A stretch of DNA of 64,000 nt from Mauremys mutica (taxonomy: Eukaryota > Chordata > Testudines > Geoemydidae), in contig NC_059093.1 in assembly GCF_020497125.1 (NCBI RefSeq), forward strand, positions 21,487,508 to 21,551,507, written 5' to 3'. This document shows positions 31,438 through 42,514 of this stretch, piece by piece (position 1 is the stretch's first letter; each line of letters opens with the position of its first letter). The translations under genes and the position numbers were made by a program. The notes below the pieces were generated by a model. The model made no database searches. It saw nothing but the letters and a program-made list of their open reading frames with translations, and was not told where the DNA came from.

Positions 31438-32760
31438 TCTCTCCCCTCTTTGAGACTGAACTGAGCGGGGTCACTCGGCCCAGTGACCCGGGGAAGTTCA
31501 GGGCCCCCTCTCCGGGACAGCGCGTCTGCTATCAGGTTGGTACTTCCCTTCACGTGGACCACGTCCATGTCGTAGTCCTGCAGGAGCAGGCTCCACCTCA
31601 GGAGCTTGGCGTTGGCTCCTTTCAGCTGGTGCAGCCAGGTCAGGAGAGAGTGGTCTGTGTACACGGTGAAGTGGTGCCCAAAGAGATATGGCTCCAGTTT
31701 CTTAAGGGCCCACACCATGGCCAGGCATTCCTTCTCGATGGCCGCGTAGTTCTGCTCCCGGGCTAGCAACTTCTTGCTCAGTTACACGATGGGGTGTCTC
31801 TCCCCCTTTTCATCCTCCTGCATCAACACCACCCCCAGCCCCGTGTCTGAGGCGTCAGTGAACACCATAAAGGGCTTGTCAAAGTCTGAATTTGCCAGAA
31901 CTGGGCCACTGAGCAGAGCCTCCTTCAGCGCCTGGAGAGCCTGCTGGCACTCCTCGGTCCAGACCACCTTGTCTGGCTTCCCCTGCTTGCACAGCTCAGT
32001 TATGGGGGCGGCTATGGCGCTAAAGTGCGGCACGAACCTTTGATAGTACCCCGCCATCCCAATAAAGGCCTGGACCTGCTTCTTGGTTTGGGGAGCGGGC
32101 CAGTCTCTGATCACCTCCACCTTGGCTGGTTCCGGCTTTAGGCAGCCGCTCCCCACCCGATGGCCCAGGTAAGATACTTCAGCCATCCCCACCTTGTACT
32201 TCTCCGCCTTTACGGTTAGCCCAGCCTCTTGGAGTTGGTCCAGCACTTGTTTAACCTGGGACATGTGGTCCTCCCAGGTCTCGCTGAAGACGCAGATGTC
32301 GTCAATATACGCCACGGCAAAACTCTCCATCCCCCTCAGTTGCTGATCCACCAGACGCTGGAAGGTGGCCGGCGCTCCCTTGAGGCCGAAGGGCAGGGTC
32401 AGAAACTCGTAGAGCCCCAGAGTGGTGATAAAGGCCAATTTCAGCCTGACATCTGTGTCCAGCGGCACTTGCCAGTAGCCCTTTGTAAGATCCATGGTGG
32501 TGAGGTATCGAGCGCCTCCCAGCTTGTCTAGGAGCTCGTCAGGCCTGGGCATGGGGTTGGCATCAGATACGGTGATGGCATTGAGCTTTCGATAGTCCAC
32601 ACAGAACCGGATCGACCTATCCCTTTTGGGGACCAGGACCAGCGGCGAGGCCCAAGGGCTGGAAGATGGCTGGATCACCCCCAAAGCCAGCATGTCCTTG
32701 ACCTCTCTTTCTAGGTCCTGGGCAGTTTTTCCTGTGACCCGAAAAGGGGAGCATCGTATG
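31425..32760 (-). pseudogene. pol: Gmr1-type pol: reverse transcriptase and RNase H
   Basis: The RT domain shows the gypsy-type series: ALGVIQPSSSPWASP, FCVDYRKLN, TMDLTKGYWQ, LPFGLKGAPATFQ, the catalytic Y-I-D-D (near 32298-32309) and LGHRVG. RNase H follows in the same frame after a stop at 31779-31781, with FTDASDTGLG, EKECLAMVWALKK, YTDHSLLTWL and the IADALSR end motif. RNase H is the last pol domain; nothing follows it before the PPT. In an intact element this part copies RNA to DNA inside virus-like particles. A frame change near the G-run at 32761-32770 separates it from the upstream part, and the stop inactivates it. Confidence 0.9.
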
Positions 32761-34487
32761 GGGGGGGGGGTGACCCGGTCTCCACCTGGTGGACAGTCAA
32801 ATTAGTGCGCCCGGGCTGGTTGGAAAACAGCTGTCGGTACAGATGCAGCACCCCTCTGATCTCAGCCTGCTGGGCCAGGGTCAGCTGATCAGAGAGGGGA
32901 ATCGCCTCCAGGGGGGAACCAGCCTTTGTCCCCGGGAATAGATCCACTAAAGGGTCATCTCCCGGCTCCTCCCAATGTCCACACACGGCCAACACCACAT
33001 TCCCCCTGTCATAGTATGGCTTCATCATATTCACATGGTACACCCGGCGGTGATGAGCCCGGTTAGACAGCTCCACCACATAGTTTACCTCATTTAGTTG
33101 CTTGATAACCTTGAAGGGCCCTTCCCAGGCAGCCTGGAGTTTGTTTTTCCTCACGGGGATGAGAACCATCACTTGACCCCCGGTGGCGAAGGCGCGGGCC
33201 TGCGCCGTGCAGTCATACCAGACCTTCTGCTTCCTCTGGGCTCGGGCCAGATTCTCCCTGGCCAGGCCCATGAGCTCGGCAAGTCTTTCCCGGAAGGTCA
33301 GGACATACTCCACCACTGACTCGCCATCGGGCAGCCTTCCCCTCCCATTCGTCTCTCATCAGGTCCAGGGGCCCCCTTACCCGCCTCCCATATAACAGTT
33401 CAAAAGGCGAGAACCCGGTAGATTCCTGGGGTACCTCCCTGTACGCGAACAGCAGGTGAGGTAAGTACTTGTCCCAGTCCTGTGGGTGCTGGTTCCTAAA
33501 TGTTTTTAGCATCATCTTTAGCGTCCCGTTTAACCTCTCCACCAGCCCGTTGGTCTGGGGGTGATACGCTGAGGCCCAGTTGTGCCGGACCCCACATTTC
33601 TCCCACAGGGACTGGAGCAGGCTTGACATGAAGTTGGACCCCTGATCCGTTAAGACTTCCTTGGGGAACCCCACCCGGCTGAAAATGGTCAGCAGCGCAT
33701 CTGCCACGGTGTCTGCTTCGATAGAGGACAAGGCCACCGCCTCAGGGTAGCGAGTGGCGAAATCTACCACCACCAGGATGTATTTCTTCCCCGACTGGGT
33801 CACCTTGCTGAGAGGTCCCACTATGTCCATGGCCACCTTCTGGAAAGGTTCTTCTATGATGGGCAAAGGCCTCAAAGCTGCTTTTCCCTTGTCCTGGGCC
33901 TTCCCCACCCTCTGGCAGGGGTCACAGGATTGGCAGTACTGCCGGACATGGGTAAAGACCCCAGGCCAGTAAAAGTTCTGTAGCAGCCTCTGCCTGGTAC
34001 GCCGGATTCCCTGGTGCCCTGCGAGGGGGATGTCATGGGCCAGGTACAGGAGCTTGTGGCGAAACTTCTGGGGAACCACCAGCTGCCTCCTGATCCCCCA
34101 TGACTCCACTTCCCCGGGGGGAGCCCATTCTCGGTACAGGAACCCCTTCTCCCACAGGAACCTCTCCTTGCAACCTCTCCTCATGGTCTGTGCTGCATTG
34201 AGGTTAGCCCGGTCCCTGAGCTTCTGCAAGGAGGGGTCTTTCTGCAACTCAGCCTGGAACTCGGCAGCTGGGACAGGGATGGGGACCTGCTCTCTCTCAC
34301 CAGCTGGGACTGAGGTAGCAGCCTCTCTGGGTCGTGTCCCTGGGCGTTCCCTCCCCACCAGGTTAGGGTCCAGCACCTCGGGCAGAGTACCTTCCCCGTT
34401 GTCAGGGCGCAGTGCCCTGCGCCGACTCTGACTACGGGTCACGACCAGGGCACCCTGGGCATTGCTTGGCCAGTCCTCGAGGTCCCC
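32760..34487 (-). pseudogene. pol: Gmr1-type pol: integrase, placed upstream of RT
   Basis: The N-terminal zinc-binding H-H-C-C motif (HDIPLAGHQG ... CQSCDPCQ) is followed by the DDE core (MDIVGPL, LTDQGSNF, and the usual NGLVERLNGTLK helix) and a C-terminal GPF-type domain (WEGPFKVIKQL ... HVNMMKPYY). It then runs directly into the N-terminal lead of RT (GVLHLYRQLFSNQPGRTNLT). This places integrase between protease and RT. One frame change occurs near 33340, so two frames share the domain. The enzyme would insert the element's DNA into the genome if intact. Confidence 0.9.
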
Positions 34488-34978
34488 CCCATTAACATCT
34501 CCGTGGGCAAATGTGGGTGTACCCCCACGTCCTTGGGGCCCTCCTTGGCCCCCCACTTCAGGTGCACCCTCACCACGGATACCTTGAATGGGGTCCCGCT
34601 CACACCCCTCACGGTCAGATAGGTGTCGGGCACCATCCGATCTGGGGTCACCACCTCGGGCCGGGCCAGCGTCACCTCTGCGCCCGTGTCCCAGTACCCG
34701 GTGACCTTCCTCCCATCCACCTGCAGGGGAACAAGGCACTCTTTCCGGAGGGGCAGCCCCGTGCCCACCCTGTAAACCAAAAACCCGGAGTCTGGAGCAT
34801 CCAGCCCCCCAGAGGAGCAGACCTGGGGCCCTCCTCCCTCCTTCGCAGGTGGTACGCGGCCAGCCCCCCTTTCCTGGGAATGTTGCCCCTCATCTGATTG
34901 GGTCTTTACCCAGTCAACCCTCTGCGGGTTGGGTCTGCTCGGTCTGTCCCTGAGCTTGGGGCACTGGGCCCGTATGTG
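34439..34978 (-). pseudogene. pro: Gmr1-type zinc-knuckle end of gag and aspartic protease
   Basis: In the same frame as gag, after a TGA at 34979-34981 in place of a tryptophan in the knuckle (C-x2-C-x4-H-x4-C: CYHCGQ...GHIRAQC), the sequence continues without stop into a retroviral-type protease: VPLQVDGRKVTGYWDTGAEVTL has the D-T-G-A catalytic motif, followed by the V-R-G-V-S-G flap-like segment. The domain is short, about 110 residues, which is normal. A one-base change in the C-run near 34487 shifts to the integrase frame. Confidence 0.82.
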
Positions 34979-34981
34979 GCC

Positions 34982-36244
34982 TCATTGGCCACAGTGATAG
35001 CAGCCCATGTCTCGTGGGTCCCCTCGAGTGGGTCGGATGGACCTGACGCTGGATGTTCCCCTTTGGTGGGGGTTCTCCATAGGCCCCCGCTGGGAGGTCC
35101 CATGGTGACTTTCTCTCTGTGTTGAGGCAGGCCTGCTCCTTCGAGACTTCTCCCTGCTATTCCCTGCCCGACTGTCCACAAATTGGTCGGCCAGCTGGCC
35201 TGCGTGCTGCGGGTTCTCCGGCTTCTGGTCCATCAACCACAGCCTCAGGTCAGAGGGGCACTGCTCATACAGGTGCTCCAGTATGAATAGGTCAAGCAGG
35301 TCCTCTTTAGTTTGGGCCCCGGCTGTCCACTTGCGGGCATACCCCTGCGCCCGGTTGACCAGCTGTAGGTATGTGACCTCACGGGTTTTATGTTGACTCC
35401 GGAACCTCTTCCGGTACATCTCAGGAGTCAGCCCAAACTCACGGAGCAGGGCCTGTTTGAACAGTTCGTAGTCCCCTGCCTCCGCCCCTTTCATTCGGCT
35501 GTACACCTCCACGGCGGTGGAGTCCAGTAAGGGGGTGAGAAACGGGATCCTGTCTGCAGGGTCAACCCAGTGCAGCTCGCAGGCATTCTCAAAGGCCGTC
35601 AGGAAGGTATCTATCTCCTCCCCCTCCTTACGCCGGGCCAGGAAGCTCTTATCAAAGCTCTTTGTAGGCTTGGGTCCCCCCTCACTCACTGCAGCCGGGT
35701 CCCCGCTGCTTCTCAGCTGGGCCAGTGCCAGCTCACGCTGGCGCTGGTTCTCCTCGTGTTTACGCTGGTTCTCCCGCTCCTTCAGTTCTTGCCTCCTTAA
35801 CTCGAGCGCCTCCCTGTCATATTCCAGCCGCATCTGTTCCAGGGACGGGGAGCTCCGCCGGGACGATCCCCTGCTGGCCGCCAGGGTCCAGGTGCCCTCG
35901 GTATTCACTGGGCTTCCCCCAACCCCTCCCCTAGGTATAGGTGGGCAGGGTCTCGGGGTGTCCTCGGCAGCAGTCTGGCCCCTCCCAGCCATGTCAGGCC
36001 CCGGGGCCCACACTGTGTCCGCTGGGTGGCTTCCCTCTGGGACAGGGCTTGGTTCACCCAAGCGATCCTTCTCCTCCAGCTGGGCAATTAGCTGGTCTTT
36101 GGTGGACCTCCCAATGCGCAGCCCCCTCTGCCTGCACAGCTCCACCAGGTCGCTCTTAAGGTGCTTAGCATACATCGTCCTGCTGGCCACTCGCCGGCTT
36201 GTGCTCTCAGCTTCCCACCGGTTCCAGGGAGACCCCTCGTGCAC
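34982..36244 (-). pseudogene. gag: Gmr1-type gag with SAP-like and SCAN-like domains
   Basis: A 420-codon open frame starts at ATG 36244. Residues about 24-62 resemble a SAP-type DNA-binding motif (SDLVELCRQRGLRIG...LIAQLE). Residues about 135-180 are a charged coiled coil (LRRQELKERENQRKHEENQR). Residues about 190-280 form the capsid N-part, and about 283-372 carry a SCAN-like segment (EFGLTPEMYRKRF ... DLLDLFILEHLYEQCP ... LRLWLMDQKPENPQHAG). It ends at the first half of a CCHC knuckle, cut by TGA where Trp is expected. Gag packages the element RNA. It was reported that the SCAN domain of vertebrate zinc-finger proteins came from Gmr1-like gag, which this copy illustrates. Confidence 0.88.
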
Positions 36245-36532
36245 CAGCCCTTCTTCAGGTCACCCCCTCTCTGCCAGGGTTGAGCTGCAGACTCCTCCGC
36301 CCCTGGGACTGCTCCTACAATCCTCCCGGGGACCCTGTTACTGCAAAGTCCTTCTCTCTGGTCACACACTCCCAGGCGTTAATCGCCTCCTGAAACTGTC
36401 TCTTTCTGTCTCTTCAGCCCACCTGGTCCCCATCAGTTCCCCCTTCATTTTGCTGCTCCCCAGTCACTTACTGCAGGAAGCGCCGTCCACGGGGTGCAGT
36501 AGGTCCCGCCGCTGCCACCAGTTGTAACGGAT

Positions 36533-36904
36533 TGTGGGGAAGTCCAACTCTGCACCCCTCTTCCTGGGACTCACAGTGACTCTCAGCCAGCCAGTAAAAC
36601 AGAAGGTTTATTGGACAACAGGAATACAGGCTACAGCACAACCAGGACCCCTCAATCGAGTCCTTCTGGGGTTCAGGGTGCTTGGATCCCAGCATAGGAT
36701 TCCCTGAACTCTCCCCCCCAAGCCCCAAACCGAAACTGACCCAACCCCCTCCAGCCGGCTCCCTGGCTTTGTCTAGCTCCCCGGGCAAAGGTGTTGACCT
36801 CCCCTCCCCCGCCTAGCTCATGGTACAGGCTGAATACCTGTCCCTCACCTAAAATCCTCCCTTGCTCTCCCAACCCCCACACAGACAGCCCCTACTCTAT
36901 CACA
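36533..36904 (-). repeat. Gmr1-type element, 5' LTR
   Basis: A 372-bp LTR, TGTGATAGAG...CTTCCCCACA on the minus strand, similar to 31053-31437. Just inside it lies ATCCGTTACAACTGG, the likely primer-binding region. The outer edge adjoins a minisatellite, not tRNA-Ala sequence. Confidence 0.88.
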
Positions 36905-37645
36905 GCAGGTCAGGAGTGGGATAGCAGGGGCTGCGGGTCGGGAGTGAGGGGCATTAGCAGAGTTTTGAGGTCAGGACTGGGATAACAGGGGCTGCTGGTC
37001 GGGAGTATTGATGGGCACCAGCAGAGCTGTGATTCTGCAGGTCAGGACTGGGATATCAGAGGCTGCGGGTCGGGAGTGAGGGGCACCAGAAGAGCTGTGA
37101 TTCTGGAGGTCAGGACTGGGATAGCAGGGGCTGCGGGTCGGGAGTGAGGGGCACCCACAGAGCTGTGAGGCTGGAGGTCAGGACTGGGATAGCAGGGGCT
37201 GCAGGTCGGGAGTGAGTGGCACCACCAGAGCTCTGAGTCTTGAGGTCAGGACTGGGATAACAGGGGCTGCTGGTCGGGAGTATTGATGGGCACCGGCATA
37301 GCTGTGAGTCTGCAGGTCAGGACTGGATAGCAGGGGCTGTGGGTCGGGAGTGAGGGGCACCGGCAGAGCTGTGAGTCTGCAGGTCAGGACTGGGATAGCA
37401 GGGGCTGCGGGTCGGGAGTGAGGGGCACCGGCAGAGCTGTGGGTCTGGAGGTCAGGACTGGGATAGCAGGGGCTGCGGGTCGGGAGTGAGGGGCACCGGC
37501 AGAGCTCTGAGTCTGCAGGTCAGGACTGGGGTAGCAGGGGCTGCGGGTCGGGAGTGAGGGGCACCGGCAGAGCTGTGGGTCTGGAGGTCAGGACTGGGGT
37601 AGCAGGGGCTGCGGGTCGGGAGTGATGGGCACCTTCTCACCAGGA
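36905..37645 (+). repeat. minisatellite with 68-bp period
   Basis: Nearly eleven tandem units of GGTCAGGACTGGGATAGCAG followed by GGGCTGCGGGTCGGGAGTGA and GGGGCACCGGCAGAGCTGTG occur. Unit starts at 37382, 37450, 37518 and 37586 are exactly 68 bp apart; units further left vary slightly in length. Confidence 0.93.
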
Positions 37646-37659
37646 GCTGCTCCCCGCCA

Positions 37660-38000
37660 GGCACCACACCCCATTCACACGCCTTTGGTCACTCCGTAGC
37701 TCAGTGGCAATCACTGCCCCGAAGTGACTCCGGTGCAGGCACCCACAGCACGAACTCCCCACACCGGATTCTGTCCACACGCAGAGAATTCTGTCCGCCG
37801 GGCTCCTTCGGTTCCTCTCGCTGCTCTCCGTCCTGCCGCCAGACACTGCTCATCTGCATAGCCCCGCCCATGGACACGTGACACCTTCTGTCGTTTTAGT
37901 CTCAAGTGAATGAGTTGCCCGCGGGGAGTGAGCACGTCACAGCACGTCACAGCCGCTGGGCGGGGATTGTCTGTGAGCCCCGCGCTGGGGGCGGGGCTTC
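37660..38000 (-). promoter_or_regulatory. promoter-like CpG-rich patch
   Basis: Features cluster over 340 bp: two copies of CACGTCACAG, an E-box CACGTGACACC, GC boxes (CCCCGCCC, GGGCGGGG, GGGGGCGGGGC), an octamer-like ATCTGCAT, and on the minus strand a CTCCTGGTGAGAAGG splice-donor-like site at about 37640. A short open frame on the minus strand (from ATG at 37846) shows no known domain. It could be a first exon with its promoter; no downstream exon was recognised. Confidence 0.35.
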
Positions 38001-38019
38001 AGGGAGAGACCCAGCCCCA

Positions 38020-38660
38020 TAGGCAGACTGGGGTAGGGAGATACTGGGGGAAGGGATGAGGGGATGGGGAGAGGGAGAGACCCACCCCCCATAGACCCTT
38101 AGGGGCAGGGAGATATTGGGGTCAGGAGGAGAGGGGGTTGGCAGAGACCCAGCCTGGGGTGCAGGGGAAATGGGGTGGGGTGCAAGGAGCTGGGGGAGAG
38201 AAGAGACACATGTGGGGGGGGAGTGAAATGTTGGTCCAGGGAATCTGAGTCACTCCCAGGACATCGTGTGCAGGGGGGAGCACGGAGGCAGGGAGAGAGC
38301 CCCAGCCCCAGCCCCACAGAGCCCCAGAGGGATATTGGGGGCAGGGGAGGGGATGGAGGGGGGAGAGACCCAGCCCCATACACCCCTAGAGGCAGCGGGA
38401 TATGGGGGGGTAGGAGAGGGGATGGCAGAGGAGACACCCATCTCCATAGACCCCCAGAGGCAGGAAATGAGGGGAGAAGTGGGGCGGGAGGGATCCAGCC
38501 CTATAGACCTGTAGGGGCAGGGAGATATTGGGGGCAGGAGGGGAGAAGGGGGGTTGGCAGAGACCCAGCCCGGGGTGCAGGGAAATGGGCTGGTTTAGAG
38601 GGAACTGGGGAGGAGAAGAGACACAGGACAGGACACATATTGGGACAGGGAAACTGACTC
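38020..38660 (+). repeat. degenerate tandem repeat
   Basis: Blocks built from GAGACCCAGCCCCATAGACC, CCTAGGGGCAGGGAGATATTGG and AGGAGGGGAGA recur at irregular spacing. Open frames here follow composition only. Confidence 0.7.
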
Positions 38661-39428
38661 ACTCCGAATACATGCAGAGCGGGGCAGGGCGGAGGCAGAT
38701 CATGCTGGTCCCAGGGTAATTTCGGGGGGTTCTGATTCCCCACTCAGCTGGGGGGCTCCCCTCTGGGCTGAGGAGCCCTGGGGTGGGGCGGGTGCAGGGG
38801 CTGTGTGTGTGTGTCAGGCTGGGGGAGCTGCCTGGGCAGAGGGGCTGGAACTGGGGGGGCTGCAGCAGCCCCTGGCTTCACGTGGTTTCCATCACACCCA
38901 GGGGTTACAGTTGGTTCAGTGGCTCAGCACCCCCCACTATACAGATTGTTCTGGCACCACTGGCCTAGGGTCACGGTCTAGTGCTCAGTGCCTGCCTGGC
39001 TCTCCTAGAGCAGGGCGAGCGCCCAGCTCTCCTGGGGCAGGGCTGGCGAGAGCTCTGGACAGATACTAACAGCGCCGGGGAGCCTGGATGAATATTAGTT
39101 GGACAGAGGAGCCTGGAGCAGTTTATCAGAGAGCAGAAATGAATCCCAAACACAGCGCTGGAGCTGCAGTGCTCGGGGTGTGGGCCTGGGTCTCCTGCAC
39201 AGTCTCCCTGCCCCCCCTCGTGGCATAACAAGTTCCCTGCGGAGAAGCAGAGGTGCGGGAACGAGGGCTGCGGCGGGGGCTGCAGCACCCCCATGTCTCA
39301 CTGTGCAAAGCTCCAGGTGCTGTGGGAACAAAGCCAGCATTATTGTGCGATTCCAGAGAACCCCGGAGCTGTGCTGCCCCTGTGCAGTGTGAGCGGGAAT
39401 TGCACGTTTTCACACTGCTTGTGAACAC

Positions 39429-40905
39429 CAGGGCCCGTGCAACCATTTAGGCAAACTAGGCGGCCACCTAGGGCGCCTAGTGGTTGGAGGCGTCTAAAAG
39501 CCCCCTCAGGCGAGGAGGTGGAGCGAAGGTGAGCTGGGTGGGGGGGCGCGCGGGGAGGGCTGTCCGCAGTAACGGGGCAATGGGGGCGCACAGGGGAACA
39601 GCTCCCCACCCCAGCTCACCTCCGCTCTGCCTCCTCCGCCGAGCACACAGCCCAGCTCTAAGTCTCCTCCAGTCGGCGTCGCAAGCCTGGGCGGGGAGGA
39701 GAATTAGAGCGATGCCGGGGTGCTCAGTGGAGGGGGTGGAGCCGAGGTGAGCTGGGGCGGGCTCCCCAGGCAGGGTTAGCTGCCGCAGGCAGGGGCAGCA
39801 GGTTATATCTGTGTGCGGTGCCCGGGCTCCAGGAATATTCAGGGCTGGGGGCCCTGCTCCAGCAATATTTGGAGCTGGGTCTCTCCCCTGGCCCTGAGCC
39901 TCCCCAATGCCCCAAACCCTCATCCCCAGCCAGAGCCCTCATCCCCCTGCACCCTAATCCTCTGCCCCAGCCAGAGCCCCCCTGCACAGCATGAACCCCT
40001 CATCCCCCCGCACCCTAATCCTCTGCCCCAGCCCTGAGCCCTCATCCCCCGCACCCGAAACCTCTGCCCCAGCCCTGAGCCCCCCTGCAGCATGAACCCC
40101 TCATCCCCCCGCACCCTAATCCTCAGCCCCAGCCCTGAGCCCCCCCGTGCAGCATGAACCCCTCATCCCCCCGCACCCTAATCCTCTGCCCCAGCCCTGA
40201 GCCCCCTGCAGCATGAATCCCTCATCCCCCCGCACCCTAATCCTCAGCCCCAGCCCTGAGTCCCCTCCTGCATCATGAATCCCTCATCCTCAGCCCCACA
40301 GCCCTCACCCCTGTATTCCCTCCTATCCCCAAACTCCCTCCCCACAAGGTGCACCCCTCCCCCTTCCCACATACCCCTTCCCAACCCCAAACTCCATCCC
40401 AAAGCCTGCACCCTTCACCCCCTCCTGCACACCCACCCCCTGCCCCAGCCCAGAGCCTGCACCCAGCACCCAAACTCCATCCCAAAGCCTGCACCCCTCC
40501 TGCACCCTAATCCCCAGCCCAGGATCTGCACCCCAGACCTCCCCCTCCCGAGCCTCCTCCCAGAGCATTAGGCAGGTGGGAGCAGAGTTTGGGGGGGCAG
40601 AGTTGGGGGGCGGGTTCTGGGCACCACCAAAATTTCTACAAACTTGCCACCCATGTCCGCAGGAGGTCTCCCCAGGCAGGGTTAGCTGCCGTGGCAGGGG
40701 GTGGGGTGGGGAGGAAGTCTCCCCAGGCAGGGTTAGCTGCCACGGGGGGATGGGGGGAGTAGTTGCTGCAGGGGGGCTCCCCGGGTGGGGGGCTGAGTTA
40801 GCTGCGGGGGGTGGGGGAACGGACAGACGAGGTTAGCTGGGTGGGAGGGTGCAAGGTGGAAGTTTCACCTAGGGCCCAAAACTTCCTTGCACCCGCTCTA
40901 GGGCT
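39429..40905. mobile_element. large MITE-like repeat with a C-rich tandem array
   Basis: The left end CAGGGCCCGTGCAACC matches, in reverse, the right end of the repeat at 54041-54733 (GGTTGCACCGGCCCTG). The right part ends near CCTTGCACCCGCTCTAG, an altered inverse of the left end. Inside, 39900-40270 is a tandem array of units like CCTCATCCCCCCGCACCCTA and CCTCTGCCCCAGCCCTGAGC. The flanking duplication is not clear, so exact ends are uncertain. Confidence 0.5.
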
Positions 40906-42258
40906 TTCCGCACCCTGACAGGCTGATTAGGGCACCTGCAGCCAATCAAGGCAGAGCTAATCAGGGCACCTGGGTTTAAAAAGGAGTCACTTCAGTTTGT
41001 GGTGTGCGTGTGAGGAGCTGGGAGCAAGAGGTGCAAGGAGCTGAGGCTGAGGCTGTGGCTGTGGCTGTGCTGTGCTGCTGGAGGACTGAGGGGTACAAGT
41101 GTTATCAGACACCAGGAGGAAGGTCCTGTGGTGAGGATAAAGAAGGTGTTTGGAGGAGGCCAGGGGGGAAGTAGCCCAGGGAGTTGTAGCTGTCATGCAG
41201 CTGTTACAGGAGGCACTCTAGACAGCTGCAATCCACAGGGCCCTGGGCTGGAACCCGGAGTAGAGGGCAGGCCTGGGTTCCCCCCAAACCTCCCAACTCC
41301 TGATCAGACACAGGAGGAGTTGACCCAGACTGTGGGTTCCACCAGAGGGGAAGATCACTGAGGTGAGCAAATCTGCCAATAAGCGCAGGACCCACCAAGG
41401 TAGAGGAGGAACTTTGTCGCAGCCTCTAATTGTGGCGTTTTTAAACGGTCTGCATGTTGCTTGTGGGCTCCTAACACTTGCCACAGCAGCTCCTTTTAAC
41501 TTCCATTCAACCATCTGTATTTATGCCGATAGGTCGACTTTAGGTCTTTAACTTTGATTGGTAGCTGAGAAGATGGTATATCGGACAGAAACCCGTTCGA
41601 CAAACCTCTTCATTTCCTTGTTATTTCCTGACTTCTTTATTCATCACCTTTTCCTTATTTCCCAGCAGATTGACTAGATCTGGGTGCTAGCAGGGGGACC
41701 TGACGGGCTCCTTATTTTCTGATTTCTTTCGGAAGCATTGAACTTGCCAGGGCACAGTCAGATTCTGGATGCTCATGTAAATGTAACACCTCGTGCTCAG
41801 CTTTAGTTCTGTTTCTCAGCTCTTTTGGAAAATCGATCTTTAGTCTGACATGTAGCATCCTTGCATTAGGAGATGGCTAATTAATAAGACCATAAACCTT
41901 GGCAATCAAATGGAACCTGAAGTCCACAGAAGAGCCCGAAAGGCCCTTGGGGAGTGGAGTGCAAGTTGAGGAAGACTTCCCTGCCCAGCTTCTCTCTCAA
42001 TTCTCGTTTTCCTGTATTGAGAGCAAAAGTCGGGAATCAGCTCAGGGTAGAGTTATACCATGTGTGTGCAGTGGTGAGACAAGAAACTGGACTGGTATGG
42101 AGCAAAACTCTTGTGTGTGCCTGACGACTGTATGTTTGAGAAGGAGCAGAAAAGAGCATTGGGGCTGCGGGATAGCGCTTGCATAGGCTTTCTTTGGCCG
42201 GTTTTGCTGTAAGAGTTAACAGTGAGAGATTGTTAGTCACAGGTCAGTGGGTGGGTTT
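40906..42258. other. probable interspersed repeat, then unique sequence
   Basis: 40906-41410 has the character of a turtle interspersed repeat (GGCTGATTAGGGCACCTGC, TTTAAAAAGGAG, GGCTGGAACCCGGAGTAGAG), perhaps the promoter or LTR part of an element I cannot name. 41420-42258 shows no gene. Confidence 0.4.
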
Positions 42259-42266
42259 ATGCAAAT
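42259..42266 (+). promoter_or_regulatory. octamer (DSE) of the U2 snRNA gene
   Basis: ATGCAAAT lies 256 bases before the inferred U2 start. Vertebrate U2 genes carry an Oct-1 octamer enhancer (distal sequence element) at about -220 to -250. Confidence 0.6.
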
Positions 42267-42454
42267 TAGGAGCATACAAGGAAACCAGCAAGAGGAAGGA
42301 GGCTGAAAGACTTCTCTGTCTTTGAACAGAATTGTGTGTTAAGAGCTCTTGCTTTGAATTCTTCCAGTGGAGTCATTTCGGGGAAGTGATCATCAGTTAG
42401 TTACCTAGTTATCAAAGTGTCGTGAATGGTGTTTGGTGCGTGTCTGGGAGCTCC

Positions 42455-42473
42455 TCGGGCTGAAGTAGAAAGC
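42455..42473 (+). promoter_or_regulatory. PSE-like element of the U2 snRNA gene
   Basis: TCGGGCTGAAGTAGAAAGC at -60 to -42 resembles the vertebrate proximal sequence element bound by SNAPc (T-G-A-n-n-T-n-G/A-A-A-A-G core) and sits at the position where it is fixed in U2 genes. Confidence 0.55.
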
Positions 42474-42514
42474 AGTGGGGGAAGAGTGGCTGCCTACTAT
42501 CTGATTCTCCCAGC

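Larger units (their letters stand above)
31053..36904 (-). mobile_element. Gmr1-type Ty3/gypsy retrotransposon
   Basis: A complete 5.85-kb element with two LTRs lies on the minus strand. Domain order is gag (SAP-like, coiled coil, SCAN-like capsid, zinc knuckle) - protease - integrase - reverse transcriptase - RNase H. Integrase before RT is the Ty1/copia order, yet the RT and integrase are gypsy-like; this combination is known from the Gmr1 clade of deuterostome elements. Inactivating changes are few: one TGA in gag, one stop between RT and RNase H, and three frame changes in pol. The sequence after the 5' LTR begins ATCCGTTACAACTGGTGGC (primer-site region), and AAAGAGGGGAGAGA (PPT) precedes the 3' LTR. 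No matching target duplication was found at the outer edges. Confidence 0.9.

Noticed and set aside
36905..37645. CRISPR array
   Set aside because: Units are tandem without unique spacers; the organism is a vertebrate. The same applies to the 44-bp array at 16640.
37690..37725. tRNA A-box-like CGTAGCTCAGTGGCAATC
   Set aside because: No matching B box, anticodon arm or acceptor stem follows within the right distance.
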